From an uncultured Flavihumibacter sp. (GTDB lineage Bacteria > Bacteroidota > Bacteroidia > Chitinophagales > Chitinophagaceae), in assembly GCA_946482545.1 (NCBI GenBank), contig CAMLRX010000095.1, forward strand, positions 1-19,654: a stretch of 19,654 bases of DNA, read 5' to 3'. The position numbers were made by a program, and so were the translations under genes. The notes under the pieces are model-generated. The model was not told the origin of the DNA and searched no databases. It saw only the letters and a program-made list of their open reading frames with translations. Of this stretch, positions 15,305-19,654 are shown piece after piece (positions within the stretch are counted from its first letter, which is position 1; the number at the start of each line of letters is the position of its first letter).

Positions 15305-16114
15305 ATGGAATACCAGGCAAAATACATTACAGAGCACATCAAACTTTCCAGTTACCAGGACAGGTTTTTCAAATCGGACATCCTTTTCGAGCACCACATG
15401 CTCATCTGGTTCCTTTCAGGGGAAACAAAGATTGTTCGTGCCGAAGGTTCCTATCTCTTCAAAAAAGGAGATATCTTCCTGATACCGCGCAACCAACTGG
15501 CTACTATCATCAATTATCCTAAAGATGGTCAGCCGCATAAAACAGTGGTGATGCACCTAACCACGGAATGGCTCCGGAATTTTTACGAGAAGCTTGACGT
15601 GAAGGCGGCTTCAACAGATATTCCCGGTATCAGGCATTATGCGGACCACCCCTTGCTGGAAAGTTGTTTAACCTCCCTAATTCCTTATTTCGATATGAAG
15701 GAACTGCCGGCTGATATCGCCCACCTGAAAATGACAGAGGCTGTATCCATACTCCGGTCCATTGATCCGGGCATCGATGCCGTGCTGGCTAATTTTGAAA
15801 CACCGGGCAAGATTGACCTGGCGGAATACATGGAGAAAAATTTCATGTTCAACCTGCCGCTTGAGCAGTTCGGTTATCTCACGGGAAGAAGTCTGACCAC
15901 CTTCAAAAGGGATTTCAAAAGAACGTTCTCCACCACACCGCAGCGCTGGCTTACCAGGAAACGGCTGGAACTGGCACACTACCAGTTTGTAGAGAAAAAA
16001 AAGAAGCCCGTTGATGTTTGTTATGAAGTGGGATTTGAGAACCTGTCGCATTTTTCGTTCGCGTTCAAAAAGCAGTTCGGGTATGCACCAACGGCGTTGC
16101 TGGAGGGGGCGTAG
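15305..16114 (+). CDS. AraC-family transcriptional regulator
   Basis: A 269-residue DNA-binding protein. The N-terminal half is a cupin-like sensing domain (about 1-90) with the typical FKKGDIFLIPRNQ turn (52-64). The C-terminal AraC domain (about 168-266) has two helix-turn-helix units: LPLEQFGYLTGRSLTTFKRD (184-203), then PVDVCYEVGFENLSHFSFAF (235-254) followed by KKQFGYAP. This last segment is the AraC signature. It sits 36 bases after the DUF2652 gene on the same strand and may control the SDR/DUF2652 pair and itself. The ligand is unknown. A bidirectional terminator begins 22 bases after its stop. Confidence 0.94.
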   Translation: MEYQAKYITEHIKLSSYQDRFFKSDILFEHHMLIWFLSGETKIVRAEGSYLFKKGDIFLIPRNQLATIINYPKDGQPHKTVVMHLTTEWLRNFYEKLDVKAASTDIPGIRHYADHPLLESCLTSLIPYFDMKELPADIAHLKMTEAVSILRSIDPGIDAVLANFETPGKIDLAEYMEKNFMFNLPLEQFGYLTGRSLTTFKRDFKRTFSTTPQRWLTRKRLELAHYQFVEKKKKPVDVCYEVGFENLSHFSFAFKKQFGYAPTALLEGA

Positions 16115-16136
16115 AGGACAGTTTAGAGGGCACAAA

Positions 16137-16162
16137 AAAAGCGCCTCATCTGAGACGCTTTT
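16137..16162. terminator. Bidirectional terminator between the AraC gene and tRNA-Asp
   Basis: AAAAGCG, one mismatch, CTC, loop ATCT (closed by an optional A-T pair), GAG, one mismatch, CGCTTTT. On the plus strand it ends the AraC-type gene with four T. On the minus strand it ends tRNA-Asp with a run of seven T. The stem starts only 2 bases past the mature tRNA 3' end. Confidence 0.8.
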
Positions 16163-16164
16163 CG

Positions 16165-16238
16165 CGGACCGGACGGGACTCGAACCCGCGACCTCCGCCG
16201 TGACAGGGCGGCATTCTAACCGACTGAACTACCGATCC
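16165..16238 (-). tRNA. tRNA-Asp (anticodon GTC), complete
   Basis: A 74-base cloverleaf on the minus strand. It has acceptor arm GGATCGG/CCGGTCC (one G-U pair), discriminator G, a D arm, anticodon stem CCGCC/GGCGG with loop CTGTCAC, and a T arm with the TTCGAGT loop. The anticodon GTC reads Asp codons. CCA is not encoded, so it is added after transcription. It is identical to the partial copy at 1-72 over all 72 shared bases, but the 5' flanks differ after two bases. It has its own promoter and terminator. Confidence 0.98.
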
Positions 16239-16278
16239 TTACCGCAACAAAACAACTGGTTGTTCCGTTTTGGGATTG

Positions 16279-16311
16279 CAAAGATAACGGGAAATTGTTT
16301 TTCAAAACAAA
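16279..16311 (-). promoter_or_regulatory. Bacteroidota-type promoter of the complete tRNA-Asp gene
   Basis: Read on the minus strand: TTTG (plus 16308-16311), a 21-base spacer, then TATCTTTG (plus 16279-16286), an exact TAnnTTTG match. The box ends 40 bases before the mature tRNA, giving a longer leader than in the other copy. Spacing between the boxes is the same in both copies although the intervening bases differ. Confidence 0.65.
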
Positions 16312-16362
16312 ACTTTTTTCAAAAAAATTTCTGCCTGTATTTTTACACCTCAAAATCTGCTC

Positions 16363-17334
16363 ATGCCTGAATTACAGAACCGTCAGTTCCTCGATTTCGA
16401 AAGGCCCATCAAGGACCTCGCCGATCAGATCAAGCAACTGAAAGAAACTGCTGAGAAATCCAAAACGGACCTCAGCACTTCTATAAATGACCTTGAAAAT
16501 AAGATAGAAGAGAAAAGAAAAGAGATCACCTCCAACCTTTCCTCCTGGCAAAGAGTACAGTTGAGCAGGCACCCCGACAGGCCCTATACGCTCAAATACA
16601 TCCAGAAGATGACCACCAATTTCGTGGAACTTCATGGCGATAGAAATGTGAAGGACGACAAAGCCATGGTAGGAGGCTTCGCTGAATTTGGAGGAGAAAC
16701 CGTGATGTTCATCGGTCAGCAGAAAGGGATCAATACTAAAATGCGGCAACTCCGCAATTTCGGGATGGCCAACCCTGAAGGATACCGCAAGGCTTTGCGA
16801 CTGATGCGCCTGGCCGAAAAATTCAATAAGCCGGTGATCGCCCTGATTGATACGCCCGGCGCTTATCCGGGATTAGAAGCCGAAGAGCGCGGGCAAGGAG
16901 AAGCTATTGCCCGGAACATTTATGAAATGATCCGCCTGAAAGTGCCCGTGATCTGCGTGATCATTGGTGAAGGCGCATCCGGCGGCGCACTCGGTATTGG
17001 GGTGGGGGATAAGGTGTTTATGATGGAAAATACCTGGTACACCGTTATTTCTCCCGAATCCTGCAGTTCTATCCTCTGGAGAAGCTGGGACCACAAGGAG
17101 AAAGCAGCCGAAGAACTCAAACTAACCTCCGATAAAATGAAGGAATTCGGCCTGATTGATGGCGTGGTTCCCGAACCTGATGGTGGCGCGCATTGGGATT
17201 ACGATGCTGCCGCAGAAAATTTAAAAAATTACCTGCTTCCTGTTTTGAAAGAATTAAAGCAAATTGCACCCGAAAAACGCATCGAAGACCGGATTGAAAA
17301 GTTCAGCAAGATGGGTTTCTGGGAAGAAGTATAG
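16363..17334 (+). CDS. accA: Acetyl-CoA carboxylase carboxyltransferase subunit alpha
   Basis: A 323-residue alpha subunit of the carboxyltransferase that moves CO2 from carboxybiotin to acetyl-CoA, giving malonyl-CoA for fatty acid synthesis. It pairs with AccD, which is not in this window. The N-terminal coiled-coil-like helices (about 15-58) and the crotonase-like core are both present. Markers are [14 protein letters not shown] (67-80), the ELHGDR segment (89-94), IDTPGAYPG (162-170) and [12 protein letters not shown] (202-213), whose glycines build the oxyanion hole. Length is close to the 319 residues of the E. coli protein. A weak -7 box TATTTTTA (16338-16345, one mismatch) lies 17 bases before the ATG. 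dapA starts 30 bases after the stop. Confidence 0.97.
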   Translation: MPELQNRQFLDFERPIKDLADQIKQLKETAEKSKTDLSTSINDLENKIEEKRKEITSNLSSWQRVQLSRHPDRPYTLKYIQKMTTNFVELHGDRNVKDDKAMVGGFAEFGGETVMFIGQQKGINTKMRQLRNFGMANPEGYRKALRLMRLAEKFNKPVIALIDTPGAYPGLEAEERGQGEAIARNIYEMIRLKVPVICVIIGEGASGGALGIGVGDKVFMMENTWYTVISPESCSSILWRSWDHKEKAAEELKLTSDKMKEFGLIDGVVPEPDGGAHWDYDAAAENLKNYLLPVLKELKQIAPEKRIEDRIEKFSKMGFWEEV

Positions 17335-17364
17335 GTTTAGCTTTAATTACGACAACTGAATAAA

Positions 17365-18252
17365 ATGTCTTTACAAACTACGCTGAGGGGTACGGGTGTG
17401 GCCCTTGTCACGCCATTTGATGCAGCAGGTTCCATTGATTTCAATGCCCTGGAACGCGTGATCGACTTTGTTATTGAAGGTGGGGTCCAATATGTGGTTA
17501 CGCTCGGTACTACCGGCGAAACGCCCACTTTATCGAAGGAAGAAAAAAAGGATATTGCGGTATTCACTTTTGAAAAGGTAAACAACCGCGTTCCCGTTGT
17601 GGTGGGTGCTGGTGGCAACAATACCGCTGAAGTAATAAAGGAAATGGCGTACCTCCCCTGCGATAGGGCGGCGGCTATCCTTAGCGCTAGCCCTTATTAC
17701 AATAAACCTTCTCAGGAAGGATTGTTTCAGCATTACAAGGCCATTGCCGCAAATACACCTGCGCCGATATTGCTGTACAATGTACCGGGTAGAACGGGGC
17801 GTAACCTGGAAGCGAAAACAACCTTGCGCCTTGCGCATGAGGTGGCCAATATTGCCGGTATTAAAGAGGCGAGTGGTGATATGGCACAGTGCATGCAGAT
17901 CCTGCGCGATAAACCTGAAAACTTCCTCGTGGTAAGTGGCGATGACGCGCTGGTATTGCCCCAGGTAGCCTGCGGTATGGAAGGCGTGATCAGTGTGGCG
18001 GCCAATTCGTTCCCAAAGCAGTTCACAAGTATGGTGAACGCTTGTTTGAACAATGATTTCGTTACTGCGAAAAAACTGAACGACCAGTTGATCGAAGGAT
18101 ACGAGTTGTTGTTCGCGGAAAATAATCCGGCCGGAGTGAAAGCCGCAATGCATATACTTGGACTGCTCGAAAATGAAGTGCGTTTACCGGTTGTGCCTTT
18201 GAGTGAGGGATTGTATGAAAAAATGAAAGTGTATGTTGGCAGGTTAAGTTAA
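17365..18252 (+). CDS. dapA: 4-hydroxy-tetrahydrodipicolinate synthase
   Basis: A 295-residue TIM-barrel aldolase that condenses pyruvate with aspartate semialdehyde, the first committed step to diaminopimelate and lysine. Key residues are in place: Thr pair T49-T50 in LGTTGETPTL, tyrosine Y112 in SPYYNKP, Y138 and R143 in LYNVPGRTG, and Schiff-base lysine K167 in GIKEASGD. SGDDAL (about 197) and GVISVAAN further support the family. Length is normal. It follows accA closely and probably shares its transcript, which ends at the hairpin beginning 21 bases after the stop. Confidence 0.96.
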   Translation: MSLQTTLRGTGVALVTPFDAAGSIDFNALERVIDFVIEGGVQYVVTLGTTGETPTLSKEEKKDIAVFTFEKVNNRVPVVVGAGGNNTAEVIKEMAYLPCDRAAAILSASPYYNKPSQEGLFQHYKAIAANTPAPILLYNVPGRTGRNLEAKTTLRLAHEVANIAGIKEASGDMAQCMQILRDKPENFLVVSGDDALVLPQVACGMEGVISVAANSFPKQFTSMVNACLNNDFVTAKKLNDQLIEGYELLFAENNPAGVKAAMHILGLLENEVRLPVVPLSEGLYEKMKVYVGRLS

Positions 18253-18273
18253 TTGCTTACTGCTTTAAATAAA

Positions 18274-18302
18274 AAAAGCCCCGCTGAGTAAGTGGGGCTT
18301 TT
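18274..18302. terminator. Bidirectional terminator between dapA and the fucosidase gene
   Basis: AAAAGCCCC (18274-18282) pairs with GGGGCTTTT (18294-18302) in a perfect 9-bp stem, extended by a G-T and a C-G pair inside, with a 7-base loop. T-runs follow on both strands, so it can end dapA (plus) and the fucosidase gene (minus, stop at 18319). Confidence 0.88.
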
Positions 18303-18318
18303 CGTTTACTGTTATGGG

Positions 18319-19647
18319 CTAGTTCAATCCCCCCTTACCCGCATACAAACTCAACTTGCCATTCAACTTTACTTCCAGTACTGTAACGTATTCATCCTGC
18401 ACATTTTCAGGAACGGGGATATAAACCAATCCTGGAACGGGACTCCACGATATCTTACCCACAACCTTATGCGAAATCGGAGTATTTTTTCCTACAACTT
18501 TAATGCTCTCAACCTTGTTTTTCAACCCTTTTATCATTACCTGTCCACGGGCGCCTGCTGGAAGAAATAGGTAAACAGTAGAGGAGTCCTTTGAAATAGT
18601 ACTTGGGCCGTAGAAGTGCCCCTGGGGCAAACCCGGAAGCGTGTTGAATATGGCCGAACCATGTCTGGTGTTCCATTTACCGAGTTCTTCAAGTAAATGA
18701 ATTTGTTCTGAAGGTATTGTGCCATCGGGTTTAGGACCAATATCGAGTAAAAGGTTGCCGCCATTGGAAACGGCATCCACGAATATGGTGATGATCTCGT
18801 ACGGTGTTTTCCACGCGGTATCTGTGGGTCGGTAACCCCAGTTGTTGTTGGTGGTCATACACAGTTCCCACCAGTTGAATTCCGGCCGTGAAACGGGGAA
18901 ATTCTGCTCCGGTGTTTCATAGTCGCCATAACCCTGAAGTCTTCCGTTGATGATCGCATTGGGATTTTTAGATAGGATAAGATGCCTTACTTTGGAAGAT
19001 TCCCATTCTTCGGAAGAATGCTCCCAGTCGCCATCGAACCACCAGAGGTCGGGATTGAAAAGTTGGTTGATTTCCTGTATTTGCGACTGGAAGAATTGCC
19101 GGAAACGTTGCCACCTGCTGTAGTCGTTTTCCACTTTATAGCGGGAGCTGTCTTTTAAAAAACCAGGATAATCAGGATGAGTCCAATCTATCAGGGAGTA
19201 ATATGCGCCGGTTTTGATGTTTCTCTTCCTGAGTTCAGCGAAGAGGGGAGCGATCATGTCTTTCTTTGCTGGCGTGGCTTTCACGATACTGAGGTTATTC
19301 AGCTTTGTATCGTACATGGCTACGCCGTCGTGGTGTTTGGTGGTGATCACGGCATACCTTGCGCCGGAACGCGCGATCAGGTTGGCCCAGGCCGTGGGAT
19401 TATAATTTTTATTGGTGAACCCTTTCAATTGGTCCATATAATCTTTATGAGAGATGTCGCCGTTGTGGAACGACCAGGATTCAGATACCCCTTTAACTGA
19501 ATAGATGCCCGCATGTATGAAGATGCCGAGCTTGGCATCGGCGAACCACTGCATTTTGGCTTTGATGTCAGCGGCATTTGTTTTTTGCTGGGCATTAGTG
19601 TTCAGGGTGGAGAGCAGCAGCGCTGCGGCAATCAGTTTCTTTTTCAT
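18319..19647 (-). CDS. Secreted GH29 alpha-L-fucosidase
   Basis: A 442-residue exported glycosidase that releases L-fucose from glycans. The ATG at 19647 gives the signal peptide MKKKLIAAALLLSTLNTNAQ; another in-frame ATG lies two codons upstream at the window edge (19653). GH29 markers are MQWFADAKLGIFIHAGIYSV (32-51), AVITTKHHDGVAMYD (99-113) and the nucleophile segment PDLWWFDGDW with D205. NPNAIINGRLQGYGDYETPEQ (228-248) and GGNLLLDIGPKPDGTIP (296-312) follow. The general acid/base residue could not be assigned by eye. The C-terminal beta region (about 345-442) is shorter than in some family members. The promoter lies outside the window, so its operon context on that side is unknown. Confidence 0.94.
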   Translation of the reverse strand: MKKKLIAAALLLSTLNTNAQQKTNAADIKAKMQWFADAKLGIFIHAGIYSVKGVSESWSFHNGDISHKDYMDQLKGFTNKNYNPTAWANLIARSGARYAVITTKHHDGVAMYDTKLNNLSIVKATPAKKDMIAPLFAELRKRNIKTGAYYSLIDWTHPDYPGFLKDSSRYKVENDYSRWQRFRQFFQSQIQEINQLFNPDLWWFDGDWEHSSEEWESSKVRHLILSKNPNAIINGRLQGYGDYETPEQNFPVSRPEFNWWELCMTTNNNWGYRPTDTAWKTPYEIITIFVDAVSNGGNLLLDIGPKPDGTIPSEQIHLLEELGKWNTRHGSAIFNTLPGLPQGHFYGPSTISKDSSTVYLFLPAGARGQVMIKGLKNKVESIKVVGKNTPISHKVVGKISWSPVPGLVYIPVPENVQDEYVTVLEVKLNGKLSLYAGKGGLN

Positions 19648-19654
19648 GCACATG

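Noticed and set aside
1..16238. Integrated mobile island bounded by tRNA-Asp direct repeats
   Set aside because: No integrase, transposase, phage or plasmid gene is present, and the block contains ordinary chromosomal-type genes. Kept only as a low-interest observation.
11498..19647. GH20 and GH29 enzymes as parts of one polysaccharide utilisation locus
   Set aside because: They are about 5 kb apart, on opposite strands, separated by housekeeping genes and terminators, and no SusC/SusD pair is present in the window.

Overview
The window looks like chromosome from a Bacteroidota bacterium, most likely of the Chitinophagaceae type. Four things point there: a type IX secretion (T9SS) C-terminal sorting domain on a giant surface protein; several matches to the Bacteroidota promoter boxes (TTTG near -33, TAnnTTTG near -7); A-rich leaders without clear Shine-Dalgarno sites; and a gene repertoire of GH20 and GH29 glycosidases, a TPR-fused histidine kinase and a DUF2652 protein. 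No integrase, transposase, phage gene or CRISPR array was found. The genus is inference.

Layout. At the left edge (1-1045) a tRNA-Asp(GTC) gene on the minus strand, cut by the window edge, is divergent from gluQ. GluQ is the enzyme that glutamylates queuosine in tRNA-Asp, so it sits beside its own substrate gene. Two bases after gluQ, convergently, comes the end of a 2043-residue secreted modular protein (1048-7179, minus) with five exactly 83-residue repeats, ASH-like and CARDB-like modules and a T9SS tail. A gene-free stretch of about 450 bp (7180-7632) holds degenerate copies of repeats and hairpins. A secreted beta-helix-like protein (7633-8679, minus) follows.

Divergent from that gene is a two-component operon: a periplasmic-TPR histidine kinase and a LuxR-type response regulator overlapping by 4 bp, closed by a clean hairpin terminator. 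Next comes a secreted GH20 beta-N-acetylhexosaminidase. A second plus-strand group holds an SDR oxidoreductase, a DUF2652 protein with a nucleotide-cyclase-like core, and an AraC-type regulator. Ahead of the SDR lie a tandem dyad repeat and a promoter box. A bidirectional terminator separates this group from a second, identical tRNA-Asp gene. Then come accA (fatty acid synthesis) and dapA (lysine/diaminopimelate synthesis), 30 bp apart, another bidirectional terminator, and a secreted GH29 alpha-L-fucosidase on the minus strand at the right edge.

Most of the window is ordinary housekeeping and accessory sequence. The points best worth checking are the gluQ/tRNA-Asp pairing, the invariant-length 83-residue repeat family, the cyclase-like active-site pattern of the DUF2652 protein, the tandem operator-like repeat ahead of the SDR gene, and the palindrome in the giant gene's leader. 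All functional calls come from reading the sequence by eye; no database search was run.
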